Source: DAOTWA01 sp034435955
GTDB lineage: Bacteria; Chloroflexota; Anaerolineae; Anaerolineales; Anaerolineaceae
Direction: 5' to 3'
NCBI GenBank assembly: GCA_034435955.1
Contig: DAOTWA010000054.1
Coordinates: 1-64,000, forward strand
DNA length: 64,000 nt
Part shown: positions 18,326-29,177 of the stretch, piece by piece
How the letters are laid out: each line of letters starts with the position of its first letter
Position numbering within the stretch: position 1 is the stretch's first letter
Made by a program: the position numbers and the translations under genes
The notes under the pieces: model-generated
Databases searched by the model: none
What the model was told of the DNA's origin: nothing
What the model saw: the letters and a program-made list of their open reading frames with translations, nothing else

Positions 18326-18751
18326 ATGCTTAAATACCAGTTACTGCACCCCGAGATGCTCGCGGCGCTTGGCGGAGCGGGTCACGGTGCCAAGGTATTG
18401 ATCGCCGACGGTAATTACCCGTTCTCGACGCGAGCAGCGCCCCACGCCAAACGGGTCTATTTGAATCTTGCCCCGGGGATGTTGAACGTAACCGACGTGC
18501 TCAGGGTGGTTGCGGCAGCGATTCCGGTGGAATCCGCAGCAGTCATGGTGCCAGAATCGGGTGAGGAACCCCCCATCCATCAGGAATTCCGGCGCATTCT
18601 GCCATCTGACGTACCGATCAAAACGCTGGGACGCTTCGATTTCTATGATGCGGCCCGCGACCCGGACACGGCGCTGGTCATCGCCACAGGTGAGCAGAGG
18701 ATCTACGCCAATATCCTGCTGACGATCGGGGTCGTGCCTCCGCCCGGGTAA
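18326..18751 (+). CDS. RbsD/FucU-family sugar mutarotase
   Basis: A 141-residue protein of the RbsD/FucU fold. The family start is clear: LLHPEMLAALGGAGHGAKVL, with the conserved catalytic histidine in GHG, then IADGNYP; TGEQRIYANILLTIGV closes the protein. Family members speed interconversion of the alpha and beta anomers of fucose (FucU) or of the pyranose and furanose forms of ribose (RbsD). The fucose-isomerase-like enzyme in the facing operon favours the FucU role. AAGGAAGG precedes the ATG. Confidence 0.86.
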   Translation: MLKYQLLHPEMLAALGGAGHGAKVLIADGNYPFSTRAAPHAKRVYLNLAPGMLNVTDVLRVVAAAIPVESAAVMVPESGEEPPIHQEFRRILPSDVPIKTLGRFDFYDAARDPDTALVIATGEQRIYANILLTIGVVPPPG

Positions 18752-18941
18752 ACCGAAGGATCGCGGCGAGCATCTGGCGCGATGCGCCGGGCGCTTTCGA
18801 TTCCCCCGTTTCTGAAGAGACGGATCGGCGGCGGCAGGGGTGTGATGATAACGCTGGCGCCGTCAGGCGCGCTGGCGAGGGTGGCTCACCGGACGTCAAA
18901 GAGGTCCAGCGCGGCTGTATGTAATCGAAGCAGGGGTGTGA

Positions 18942-20864
<1,923 letters not shown>

Positions 20865-20920
20865 GAACTCCTCCACGAATAAAGGCGATCATAAAAGTCC
20901 GGCAGGATCGGTTTAATGGG

Positions 20921-21985
20921 TTATGTAGTGCGGGTTTGGGCCATTAGCGTTCGCTGCAGGAATTCCTGCACGAAGCGCATCGCGTCGCGGTAATAGACGA
21001 AACTGGCGGCCAGTAAACCGGTAGCGATAAATGCATGCCCGCCGATGCCGATGAGCATCATCCAGGAGGTGAGCGGGGGCGCGGACCAGAGCACGTCCAG
21101 CCCCTGGCTGATCACCAGGACGGAAAGCACGAACATGCCGGTGCCTGGAAGGATAAAGCGCACCAGGCGGGCGCTGGTCAGCATGGATATCAGCGCATTC
21201 TGCCGGTACACGAAGATGCCGTGAGGGGAGAAAACCAGCGGAAGCAGTATCCATATCAGGAATAAAATGGCAGCGAACAACCCAATCTGGGCGATGCCCG
21301 GGCTGATCAGCGTCAGCACGACGATCATGAGCGTGACCGGCACCGCAATCATCACCCCCAGGACGATCCAGCTAATGGCGAGCAGCAGTGTTTGACCGGC
21401 CAACCAGCCGACCTGACCGAAGGTCATGCTGCTTTCATCGCGCAGACTGGCGCGGGCGACCAGGGCGAAGTACAGCGCGCCGGAGACCAGGCCGACGAGG
21501 ACGAAAACCAGGAATAGCAAGACACCGCTGGCCATGTTGGGCATCTGCGTGGTCATCGGGAGGCCAATCGGGTTCTGGAGCGTCGCCTGGGGTTGGGCAG
21601 CACCGGGGGATGAGGCCTGGAAAATGCTCAGTATCTGGCTGACAAATTCGCCAAACATGAGGCTGGGAATGCCTACCGGGAAGGTGCGTAACGCAGTGGC
21701 CAGGTTAAACTCGTGGAAGAAGGCGGCCCAGGCATCGAGGCCAGCCTTGAAACTCTGCGCCTGAAGGGCGTCGCTGGGGGTGAATGTGGAGAGATCGCGC
21801 ATCTGGTCGATGATTGGGCGGGCAGCGTTTCCGAGGCTCCAGCGAGGCCCAAACCAGAGAAACAGGTCGAGAGCTACAGGGAACAAGATCAGGGCTACAT
21901 GGCTGGCTACAGTATCAAAGCCCGCCTTGAGAGAAGCGAACAGGCGAGGCGGGCGAGGGAGGACAGCGCTGTTGTTGGCATTCAT
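20921..21985 (-). CDS. Multipass membrane protein of unknown function
   Basis: A 354-residue protein with about six to seven hydrophobic segments (near 30-50, 165-190, 210-235, 245-270, 295-315 and 320-340) and a long extracytoplasmic or cytoplasmic stretch at about 60-155. I recognise no catalytic motif. It is encoded just upstream of gyrB on the same strand with a 56-nt gap, but nothing links the functions. It could be a small permease-like or scaffold protein. Confidence 0.7.
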   Translation of the reverse strand: MNANNSAVLPRPPRLFASLKAGFDTVASHVALILFPVALDLFLWFGPRWSLGNAARPIIDQMRDLSTFTPSDALQAQSFKAGLDAWAAFFHEFNLATALRTFPVGIPSLMFGEFVSQILSIFQASSPGAAQPQATLQNPIGLPMTTQMPNMASGVLLFLVFVLVGLVSGALYFALVARASLRDESSMTFGQVGWLAGQTLLLAISWIVLGVMIAVPVTLMIVVLTLISPGIAQIGLFAAILFLIWILLPLVFSPHGIFVYRQNALISMLTSARLVRFILPGTGMFVLSVLVISQGLDVLWSAPPLTSWMMLIGIGGHAFIATGLLAASFVYYRDAMRFVQEFLQRTLMAQTRTT

Positions 21986-22047
21986 ATGAACCTTATTTTA
22001 CCATGAAGGCCGCAGGTCATCACCTTGCGGGGCGCGAGCGGGACGGG

Positions 22048-22053
22048 TACAAT
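22048..22053 (+). promoter_or_regulatory. -10 element for a probable leaderless transcript
   Basis: TACAAT ends 8 nt before the ATG of the membrane protein gene at 22062, and no Shine-Dalgarno is visible. Transcription would start at or within a base or two of the start codon. No convincing -35 box is seen. Confidence 0.4.
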
Positions 22054-22061
22054 GCTCCCAT

Positions 22062-22904
22062 ATGGACGTGCACCGGCACCTGCCTGACCGCGACCGTCTG
22101 AGTGTGCTGCTGGCCACGATCCTGCTGGCTTACGCACTGACGCGCTTCGTCGATCTTCCTGATCGTACGCTGACGATCCGTCCGGCCGGGGTATTGCTCA
22201 CCTTCACCCTCAATTTTCAGACCATCATCTCGGTGCTGGTGGCGGTGCTGGCGGCGACGGGTATGGATTGGCTGGTGCGCGACCACCCGCGTTTCAGCGG
22301 AGAGGAAGGCGACGAGCCGCCGCCCGGCTGGCAGGCACGCTTTCCACATTGGATCCTGCCCGCGCTCACCGCCTGGATGATCGGAGTGCCGTTGAATTTC
22401 CTGCGCAGCGGCGCCGAGTGGTGGATCGTGTTCGCGATGGGCGGGACGCTGATGGCGCTGGTTTTCGTGGGCGAGTACATCGTGGTGGATGTAGAGGATC
22501 TGCGCCATCCGGCAGCAACCGCCGGACTGACGGCGCTGTCGTTTGCTCTGTATTTGATCCTGGCCATTGCGGTGCGCTCGGCCAATTTACGTCTGTACCT
22601 GCTGCTGCCCGCTCTGGTGCCGACGATTGGCATTGTCAGCCTGCGGACACTCTACTTGCGGCTGGGCGGCAGATGGGCCTATGCCTGGGCTACCGGGATC
22701 GCTTTGCTGGTGGGACAGATCGCCGCTGGACTGCACTATTGGCCGATCTCGCCGGTGCGGTTTGGTCTGGCGCTGGTTGGACCGTCCTATGCGCTGACCG
22801 CACTGGCAGGGGCATATGAAGAAGGGCGGCGCGGAGCGGGTCTGGCGGCAGAGCCGGCCATCATGCTGGCTGTGCTGTGGGGATTGGCGGCCATCCTGGG
22901 ATGA
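22062..22904 (+). CDS. Multipass membrane protein (DUF5656-like)
   Basis: A 280-residue protein, mostly hydrophobic, with about eight membrane segments. It starts with a short polar N terminus and resembles uncharacterised membrane proteins found in Chloroflexota; the family name is a tentative recollection. No catalytic residues stand out. The stop codon overlaps the start of the JAMM peptidase gene (ATGA at 22901-22904), implying coupled translation and possibly a shared pathway. Confidence 0.7.
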   Translation: MDVHRHLPDRDRLSVLLATILLAYALTRFVDLPDRTLTIRPAGVLLTFTLNFQTIISVLVAVLAATGMDWLVRDHPRFSGEEGDEPPPGWQARFPHWILPALTAWMIGVPLNFLRSGAEWWIVFAMGGTLMALVFVGEYIVVDVEDLRHPAATAGLTALSFALYLILAIAVRSANLRLYLLLPALVPTIGIVSLRTLYLRLGGRWAYAWATGIALLVGQIAAGLHYWPISPVRFGLALVGPSYALTALAGAYEEGRRGAGLAAEPAIMLAVLWGLAAILG

Positions 22905-23317
22905 TGGCGGAAGGCTTGCAGCTTCAACGCGAACATTGGCTGGCGATGGAGGCCGAGGCGAAGCGCCTGGCTCCTGAGGAGGCCTGCGGTCTGCTGGCCG
23001 GGAAGGGCCGGCAGGTGGAAGCGGTGATCCCTGTGACCAACGTTGAGCACAGTCCGATGCGGTTCCGCATGGAGCCCGGCGAGCAGGTGCGCGCGCTGTT
23101 GTGGATCGAGGACCATGGGCTGGAGCTGGTGGGAATCTATCATTCGCATCCGGATGGGCCCGGCGAGCCGTCGCCCACCGACCTGGCCGAATACGCCTAT
23201 CCGGGAGTGGTGTACGTAATCTGGTTCCGCGAACAGGGAGAATGGCGTGGGCGGGCGTTTGAAATCCAGGCAGAGCGGGTGAAAGAGATCGGGCTTCAAC
23301 TTCAAACCGGTGCGTAA
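22901..23317 (+). CDS. JAMM/MPN (M67) metallopeptidase
   Basis: A 138-residue single-domain JAMM protein. The zinc-site pattern is complete: Glu27 in PEEACGLLAG and His81-x-His83 with Ser91 and Asp94 in HSHPDGPGEPSPTD. Bacterial JAMM proteins of this size cut peptide bonds after the Gly-Gly of ubiquitin-like sulfur carriers, as in QbsD and Mec+, or remove carriers from targets. The window also encodes a carrier with two residues after Gly-Gly (57827-58027), a plausible substrate although 35 kb away. Translation is coupled to the upstream membrane protein gene. Confidence 0.88.
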   Translation: MMAEGLQLQREHWLAMEAEAKRLAPEEACGLLAGKGRQVEAVIPVTNVEHSPMRFRMEPGEQVRALLWIEDHGLELVGIYHSHPDGPGEPSPTDLAEYAYPGVVYVIWFREQGEWRGRAFEIQAERVKEIGLQLQTGA

Positions 23318-23368
23318 CGTTATGGGCGTGGCCGGGTTTAACTTCGCGGAAGGGATGCAGAGGACATC

Positions 23369-24070
23369 ATGGCGACAATAGAGTGGTTGTTAGCTTTAGG
23401 GGTGGCGTATTTGCTGGGAGCTTTTCCCTCGGGACTTTTAATCGTCAAGATGATCTCCGGCAAGGACGTCCGCCAGGTGGCGAGCGGGCGCACGGGCGGC
23501 ACGAACGCAGCGCGGGCCGCCGGCTTGGGGGCTGGATTATTGACGGCTGCTCTGGATGTGCTCAAAGGGGGCGGCGCGGTGTGGCTGGCGCGCTGGCTGG
23601 TTCCCGGCAGCGTGTGGGTGCACATGGCGGCGCCATTGGCGGCCATCATGGGGCATAACTATTCGGTCTTCCTGCTGGAGCGCAACAGCAAAGGCCGGTT
23701 GAAGCTGCGCGGCGGCGCCGGTGGAGCGCCGGCGGCAGGAGGCGCGCTTGGATTGTGGCCGGCCAGTATCCTGTTCATCCTGCCGCTGGCGGGCGCCATC
23801 TGGTTCGGGGCAGGATACGCATCGCTGGCGACCATGAGCATTGGCCTGATAGCCACAGGCGTGTTCGCATACCGGGCGGCCACCGGATCAGGTCCATGGG
23901 CGTATGCACTGTACGGCGTCATCGCCGAGGTGTTGCTGTTGTGGTCGCTCAGGCCCAATATCCGGCGCCTGTTAAACGGCACGGAGCGCCTCCATGGCTG
24001 GCGTGCGCGGCGCAAGAATAAACTGAACGGTAAGGAAAAAGGCAAAGGCTTCTTTTACCAGGAATCTTGA
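23369..24070 (+). CDS. plsY: Glycerol-3-phosphate acyltransferase PlsY family
   Basis: A 233-residue membrane acyltransferase with about five membrane segments. PlsY moves an acyl group from acyl phosphate to glycerol 3-phosphate to begin phospholipid synthesis. Motif 1 is ASGRTGGTNAARAAG, and motif 2 begins with GHNYSVFL. The following glycine-rich segment reads RGGAGGAPAAGG where most PlsY have GGKGVAT, so the conserved lysine is missing. A positively charged tail (about 212-230) extends the C terminus. It could be a divergent PlsY or a paralogue with changed substrate. Confidence 0.82.
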   Translation: MATIEWLLALGVAYLLGAFPSGLLIVKMISGKDVRQVASGRTGGTNAARAAGLGAGLLTAALDVLKGGGAVWLARWLVPGSVWVHMAAPLAAIMGHNYSVFLLERNSKGRLKLRGGAGGAPAAGGALGLWPASILFILPLAGAIWFGAGYASLATMSIGLIATGVFAYRAATGSGPWAYALYGVIAEVLLLWSLRPNIRRLLNGTERLHGWRARRKNKLNGKEKGKGFFYQES

Positions 24071-24077
24071 TGGAAAG

Positions 24078-24109
24078 CGCCCCCGGCAATCAAAAACGAA
24101 CCGGGGGCG
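24078..24109. terminator. Bidirectional terminator between plsY and MBL hydrolase
   Basis: CGCCCCCGG (24078-24086) pairs perfectly with CCGGGGGCG (24101-24109); the loop contains an A-rich stretch. The stem is followed by ATTTATT on the plus strand and by TTTCC on the minus strand. It lies between two convergent genes. Confidence 0.7.
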
Positions 24110-24133
24110 ATTTATTGATCCAATGAGCAGCGG

Positions 24134-24997
24134 TCACTGTTGCGGTACACCTTCGCCCTGGCCGCCCTCGCCGTGCTGGAACTGGCGCAGAAGGGCGCGC
24201 AAATTGCGGCGATGCAGTTCCTCGGCCAGACCGCCGAGGTACACGCGGCTTTTGCCGACAGATTCAATGCTCACATCGGCCAGATAATCCAAGGGGGATT
24301 TGCGCCGCAAGGCCGTGCGGACCGCCTTGCGTATAGCCGACAGGTAGGCGAGGTTCTCCTTGACCGCCTCGTCGATCTCGCCACGTAAGATGATGTCTCC
24401 ATGGCCTTGAATGATGTTTTCGAGGCCCATCTTGCCGATTTTTTTTATCGAAGCGATCTGGTCTTCGAGGTTGCCGTCGACCAGATAAGGAAGCGGCAAG
24501 AAAGCGTCGCCGGCGAACAGGACGCGATCCTCTTCTACCAGGACGGAAATTCCATCGCGGCTGTGGCCGGGGGTGAGGAGCAAGGTCAGGTTCTTTTTGC
24601 CCACGCGCAAAGAAAGCGTACCCTGATCGAATGTTAGATGAGGAGGGACGATCTTAATCTGGCGGAAGGCAGCATTCTGCTTGCGGGCGGATTCCAGGGC
24701 GGCCTGTCCGCGCTCGAGCATCGCCTGGCGGCACAGGGTGTGACCGATGATGGTGGCACCGGGGAAGAAGCAGTTGCCCCATGAGTGGTCGGCATGGTGG
24801 TGGGTGTTAATGACGTAGCGGACAGGGACGGACAGGACGTCTTCGATAAAGTCGCGCATGGCGAGGGTTTCTTCAGGCAGGGCCAGGGTGTCGATGACGA
24901 CCGCCCATTGTGGACCGACCACCACGCCGGCGGTCACTTGAGCATAAATCTCGCTCTGGAACCAGTAGACATTCTCGGAAACACGCTCGCGCTGCAT
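24134..24997 (-). CDS. MBL-fold metallo-hydrolase
   Basis: A 287-residue metallo-beta-lactamase-fold hydrolase. The zinc motif is THHHADHSWGN (H66-x-H68-x-D70-H71); the second and third ligands appear in LTPGHSRDGISV and LFAGDAF, and the last histidine in IIQGHGD. The C-terminal 70 residues form a helical tail. Relatives include glyoxalase II and cyclase-like hydrolases; the substrate is unknown. I chose the ATG at 24997; a further 21 in-frame codons upstream begin in an AT-rich region and have no family similarity. Confidence 0.85.
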   Translation of the reverse strand: MQRERVSENVYWFQSEIYAQVTAGVVVGPQWAVVIDTLALPEETLAMRDFIEDVLSVPVRYVINTHHHADHSWGNCFFPGATIIGHTLCRQAMLERGQAALESARKQNAAFRQIKIVPPHLTFDQGTLSLRVGKKNLTLLLTPGHSRDGISVLVEEDRVLFAGDAFLPLPYLVDGNLEDQIASIKKIGKMGLENIIQGHGDIILRGEIDEAVKENLAYLSAIRKAVRTALRRKSPLDYLADVSIESVGKSRVYLGGLAEELHRRNLRALLRQFQHGEGGQGEGVPQQ

Positions 24998-25268
24998 GGC
25001 ACCTTCCCACACTCGAGTTATGTAATCAGGTAGGATAGCACAAATGGGGATAAAAGTCAAAAATATAATAATAAAAAAGAATTTAATGACTTAATTAATT
25101 ATCACATGCTGTAAAGTGCAGAAATGGCGGACAAAGTCCTCTTCTTAGGGGAAAATCATGCCACATGCTGCGCGTCCTGATTTATGCGCTTATGGCAAGC
25201 AAGGTAATCCCGGCATGGGTGCGGGACCGCATGACGGCTGATGGATGGTCTGTCTTTGATCGTTGAGA
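24998..25268. other. AT-rich intergenic segment
   Basis: A stretch of 271 bp without a supported gene. 25055-25105 is strongly AT-rich in an otherwise GC-rich region and probably carries the promoter of the MBL gene (minus strand). The 9-mer CACATGCTG occurs twice about 60 bp apart. I see no stable hairpin with a T-run. Confidence 0.4.
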
Positions 25269-27866
25269 TTAGAGGCTGAAACCGCGGTAGCGCACCAGAT
25301 ACCACGCGCTGAGGAAGAGCACCAGCAGTCCCAGGACAGCGCCGGATGCCAGGCTGATCCAGAAGGCCACCCGCCCGGGAGAGGGCGTGGGGGTGGGGGC
25401 GGGATGCGAGGCGACGGCCGTCTTGGTCAGTTGGGAGGGCAGCAAGGCAATCGCCTGCGGCGAGGGAGTGGTGAAGGGTTCAATGGTTCCAGCGACGTTG
25501 GTCTGCATGGCGGCCAAGTCGGTGAGGAGGCCGGTCGGCGAAGGCGTCTGGTTGATGAGAGCGCCGATCGAGGTGGAAGTTCGGGTCAGATTTGGGCTGG
25601 GGGTGAAGGGGGTGGCTGTGCGCGGGCGGGGAGTGCTGGTAGCGTAATAATAATAGTTGTAGTAGTAATACGTGGAGGTGGGGTAAGGCGTCCAGGTCTT
25701 GGTGATGGTGGGCGTGGGAGTGATGGTGCGAGTGGGGGATGGAGTGAAGGTCGGGGTGGGCGTGTTGGTAGGGGTGTTGGTTGGGGTGGCGGTGGCGGTC
25801 ATAGCCGAGACCGGCCCGAAGAAGCCGATGGTCTGTTGGTTGGAATCGATGATTTCCAGCTTGTAATAATAATTGATGCCGTTCCCCAGGTTGGTGTCGT
25901 AGAAGGTGTAATAGCCGCCCATATCGGCGTTGCCTTTGGCGCTGATAAAATCACTGGCGCGGCTGTAGACGTCGCTGCTGGAATCGCTGCGCACCACGTA
26001 GTAGCCGGAGATATTTGCCTCGGAAGTGGTCTGCCATTGGACGATCACCGACTGCGTATAGGCAACGGCAGTGAAGCTTTTTAAACTGAATGGCACTCCC
26101 ACAACCATTGGGACGAAGGCAAGGTCGGTTGACAAATTGGGCCGCTGATTAATGTCATGGGTCAACGAAACCTTGATCTCATCGCTATCCGTCAGGCAGG
26201 CGGTGGTTTGACCGCTGGCGCCAAAGGCCCCCGTGCCATTGGGTTTTTGGCCGGTCGTATTCCAACCATTGGTCGCACTGGTGTCTGATGGATCGTACCA
26301 CCACAACGGGTATTTGGTGGGGTCGCCGCTGGCGCAATACGCTGAGGATTCGACGTTGGCGATGCAGGCGCTGTTCAGGTCATACTTAAAAAAGACATCC
26401 AAATTCGAGTTGGTGTTAGGAGCCCCTGCCAAAAAGATGTCCCAAAAATTAGAGCACGGGGTGATGGGCGTGGTGCCGAAACCCAGGAAGGGGATATTCT
26501 CATTACTACCGGCGCCATGATTGACCACATAAACAGAAAAGGACGCGTCATTCGTGGCCTGAAAGGAAATCTTGTTGTCAAATGCACCGGTTTTATTGCT
26601 GGTAACTTGAACCAATTGGGCGTCCAGTCCGGGCAGGCTGGCGCGGGGCTGGATGGGCGCGCCCAGACGCTTGCCGCTGGAGGCCGTACAGTTGGAGACG
26701 GCATCGTTCACCTGGACGCCGAAGCCCCAGAAGTTGTGATCCACGCGGCCGTGGCCGTTGCAAGATGCCTGCACGCCAGCCTGATTGGCAAACACATTAT
26801 TGGCAATGGCGGTCAGGTTGCCGGATTGGCTGCCCGGCAGGCGCAAAAGCCCAAGGCCGCGATTGCCGCGGATGTCGTTAAATCGCACCAGGGCGCCGCC
26901 GGTGTTGTCGGCCACGGTTACGGCGTTCCCGCCGCCGACCAGGTCGGTGTATTCGATAAGCGCGTCGCTGGGGCTGTCCACCCAGATCAGGTCACGGGCA
27001 GGGTTCGAGCAGCCGCCGCCGTTGACGTTAAGGCTTTGTACACTGGCAGCGGCGGTCAACTTAAGCAAGGGTTGGTCGCAGCCCGCGGCGGATGCAGTCA
27101 GGGTGGCGTTGCCCACTCCCTGGATTATCACCGGGTGGGCGACCACGACGGTGTTGCTCTTGATGGCATAGGTACCTAGGATGTTGATGAAGGCGTTGTC
27201 CTGGATGGCGTCCACGGCATCTTTGAGGGCGGTGCCCAGGCCGCCGGCCAGGTCGCTGCCGCTGTTGACGAAGCAGGGGGTGTTGGAACCGCAGGCAGCG
27301 GCGTCGTTGCCGACAAAGACGTTATTGGACGCAGCCGCCACTGCCAGTGTCGGGCCGGTGATATCCAGGGGCTGAGGCGTAGGTGTGCCGTTGCTGATGC
27401 TTATCACCCGCACCAATACCGTTCCGGAGGCCGGGGCGCCAGTTGGGGCTGTGCGTAGGCTGAAATTCAGCTCATCGAAGGAAATAACGGTGGGGACTTT
27501 AGCGACGACCGCGCCGATCTCTTTATAACCGTCAGCAGCGCTGCAATAAGTCTGCTCAGAGGTTGAGGTATAGGAGATTTCGTTCTGAGAGGTTGCAGCT
27601 ACAGTGAGGGAGCCATCTTCTGCCCAGCCATTGGTGGCATAAAAACAGAGCGCAGTGTTGAGAGAATCATCCCCGCTGGGTTTCAGGCTATAACTTACCC
27701 GAAAATCCAGACGCTGGCCGGGTGCGCAACCGGTGGATGGACAGGGATTTGGGGAGAGGAGGGTAAGGCCGTTCGTTTGGAGCTGGAGTAAGCCGGCCTG
27801 CGCGGCTCCAATCAAAGAGAAAGCGAACGCGAAGGCCGTCAACAGCGGGAGGAGCTTCCTGGACAT
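25269..27866 (-). CDS. Large surface protein: beta-helix, FN3-like domain, Thr/Pro stalk, C-terminal anchor
   Basis: An 865-residue exported protein. Residues 1-24 are a signal peptide ending in AQA. About 195-400 looks like a right-handed parallel beta-helix (repeated short strands with N and G turns), about 605-690 an FN3-like domain (VIVQWQTTSEANISGYYVV), and about 690-830 a Thr/Pro/Ser-rich stalk likely to be extended or glycosylated. Within the stalk is a tyrosine cluster YYYYNYYYY. A single membrane helix near 838-858 followed by RYRGFSL anchors the C terminus with the tail inside. Paired cysteines are frequent in the N-terminal half. The function could be adhesion or polysaccharide binding; no enzyme residues are recognisable. 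Confidence 0.82.
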   Translation of the reverse strand: MSRKLLPLLTAFAFAFSLIGAAQAGLLQLQTNGLTLLSPNPCPSTGCAPGQRLDFRVSYSLKPSGDDSLNTALCFYATNGWAEDGSLTVAATSQNEISYTSTSEQTYCSAADGYKEIGAVVAKVPTVISFDELNFSLRTAPTGAPASGTVLVRVISISNGTPTPQPLDITGPTLAVAAASNNVFVGNDAAACGSNTPCFVNSGSDLAGGLGTALKDAVDAIQDNAFINILGTYAIKSNTVVVAHPVIIQGVGNATLTASAAGCDQPLLKLTAAASVQSLNVNGGGCSNPARDLIWVDSPSDALIEYTDLVGGGNAVTVADNTGGALVRFNDIRGNRGLGLLRLPGSQSGNLTAIANNVFANQAGVQASCNGHGRVDHNFWGFGVQVNDAVSNCTASSGKRLGAPIQPRASLPGLDAQLVQVTSNKTGAFDNKISFQATNDASFSVYVVNHGAGSNENIPFLGFGTTPITPCSNFWDIFLAGAPNTNSNLDVFFKYDLNSACIANVESSAYCASGDPTKYPLWWYDPSDTSATNGWNTTGQKPNGTGAFGASGQTTACLTDSDEIKVSLTHDINQRPNLSTDLAFVPMVVGVPFSLKSFTAVAYTQSVIVQWQTTSEANISGYYVVRSDSSSDVYSRASDFISAKGNADMGGYYTFYDTNLGNGINYYYKLEIIDSNQQTIGFFGPVSAMTATATPTNTPTNTPTPTFTPSPTRTITPTPTITKTWTPYPTSTYYYYNYYYYATSTPRPRTATPFTPSPNLTRTSTSIGALINQTPSPTGLLTDLAAMQTNVAGTIEPFTTPSPQAIALLPSQLTKTAVASHPAPTPTPSPGRVAFWISLASGAVLGLLVLFLSAWYLVRYRGFSL

Positions 27867-28150
27867 GGGCGCCGTCCTTTCAGGCTGGGCTGGCTGCGAT
27901 CATCACCCCAATGTATTTAACGAAATTGACCAGGCCACCGTTCAGGATTACGGGTGAAAGTGATTCTATTGTACCAGAATGTCCAATTCGCGCTTGAGGA
28001 CGATGGATTTCCGCGGTGGAATTGGGCGTTTCCGTGGGAAGCCGGCAAGGACGGGCGGCCTTCAGAAACGGTTCATTCTGCTGACGGTGAACCCACCTGA
28101 ATATTTATCGGCCAGGCCCTTGCCGGCCTCGCCATAGGTGTCAGAGGCGG

Positions 28151-28936
28151 TTATTGACTGGCGCCAGCCAGCCACTTTTGCTCGAGCTGCTGGAGGGTGC
28201 CGTCGGATTTGAGGATAGCCAGGGTCTCGTTAATCTTTTTCAGCAGGGTATTCTCCTTGCTGCACACGGCGATTCCATATGACTCGTTGGTGAAGACATC
28301 GCCGGCGAGTTTCAAGGCAGCAGGGTGCTTGGCGACGGTTTCAAGCGCGGTGGGATAATCGGTCACCACGGCATCAATTTTGCCATTCAGCAGGTCCTGG
28401 AAGGCCAGGTCAATGGTGTCGTAATCGATCTCTTTCGCGCCCGAGATGTTCTGTAATTCGAGCGCTCCTACCGAGCCGATTTCGGCGCCGACGGTCTTCC
28501 CGCCCAGGCTGTCCTTCCCGATAATCTCGGAGTTGTCTTTGCGCACAGTCACAATCTGGCCGACGTTGATGTAAGGGTCAGAGACATGCATGCTCTGTTG
28601 TATCTCCGGAGTGATGGTGATTGCGGAGACGGCGGCATCGTACTGGCAGTGGGCCATGTTGGCCAGCAGGGTGTTGTAGTCTATATTTTCGAATTCGACG
28701 TTGAAACCGGCTTTCTGAGCGATGGTTTTCATCAAATCGACATCGAAGCCGGTTACGGAACCGGTCTGCTCGTCGATCATTTCGAAAGGCGGGTTCGTGG
28801 CGTCGGTGGCCACGCGGACGGTAGATGGGATGGCATCCCGCCCACATGCGGCCAACATCAGGCTGGCCGCAATCAGCAGGGTAAGCATCGAGAGCGCGGA
28901 GCGTTTCACCTTTTCTCTCCAGGAATTTCGGGTCAT
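28151..28936 (-). CDS. Amino-acid-type ABC substrate-binding lipoprotein
   Basis: A 261-residue periplasmic binding protein of the SBP family 3 type. Signal peptide with lipobox LAAC (Cys31). Family blocks: VRVATDATNPPFEMID, GFDVDLMKTIAQKAGF, ITITPEIQQSMHVSDPYI, and a C-terminal ILKSDGTLQQLEQKWL. Such proteins deliver polar amino acids to ABC permeases or to sensor proteins. No permease or ATPase gene lies adjacent, so it is an orphan at this locus. A shorter start at Met17 is possible, but the longer start gives a normal charged N region. Confidence 0.88.
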   Translation of the reverse strand: MTRNSWREKVKRSALSMLTLLIAASLMLAACGRDAIPSTVRVATDATNPPFEMIDEQTGSVTGFDVDLMKTIAQKAGFNVEFENIDYNTLLANMAHCQYDAAVSAITITPEIQQSMHVSDPYINVGQIVTVRKDNSEIIGKDSLGGKTVGAEIGSVGALELQNISGAKEIDYDTIDLAFQDLLNGKIDAVVTDYPTALETVAKHPAALKLAGDVFTNESYGIAVCSKENTLLKKINETLAILKSDGTLQQLEQKWLAGASQ

Positions 28937-29177
28937 GCCCTTTTCACATGTTTCCAGGGTCTACCTTACCTCCCTGAAACGGAGACGAGATCGACGCAGG
29001 ATGAGATTTGCCTGCCCCTGATCGACCGCCGAGCATTATATCACGGGCGAAAGGCATTCCACGCCCATCGATATTCATTACAAGACGACATTGTGGATAA
29101 GTTGTGTTAGAATTTTGCAGGTCGGGGGAGAATTTTTCCACCGAGCGTTCGCAATCCCTGGAGAGGCTGACAATCCT

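Noticed and set aside
18752..18941. Possible small gene between the mutarotase and gyrB genes
   Set aside because: Open frames here run into gyrB or lack start signals; the 190 bp shows nothing recognisable.
25263..26084. Gly-rich 273-residue open frame opposite the surface protein stalk
   Set aside because: It is the antisense reading of Thr/Pro codon repeats and not a real gene.
27867..28150. Search for a structured element between the surface protein and binding-protein genes
   Set aside because: Apart from a minus-strand -10-like TACAAT near 27968-27973 I see no stable hairpin or repeat.
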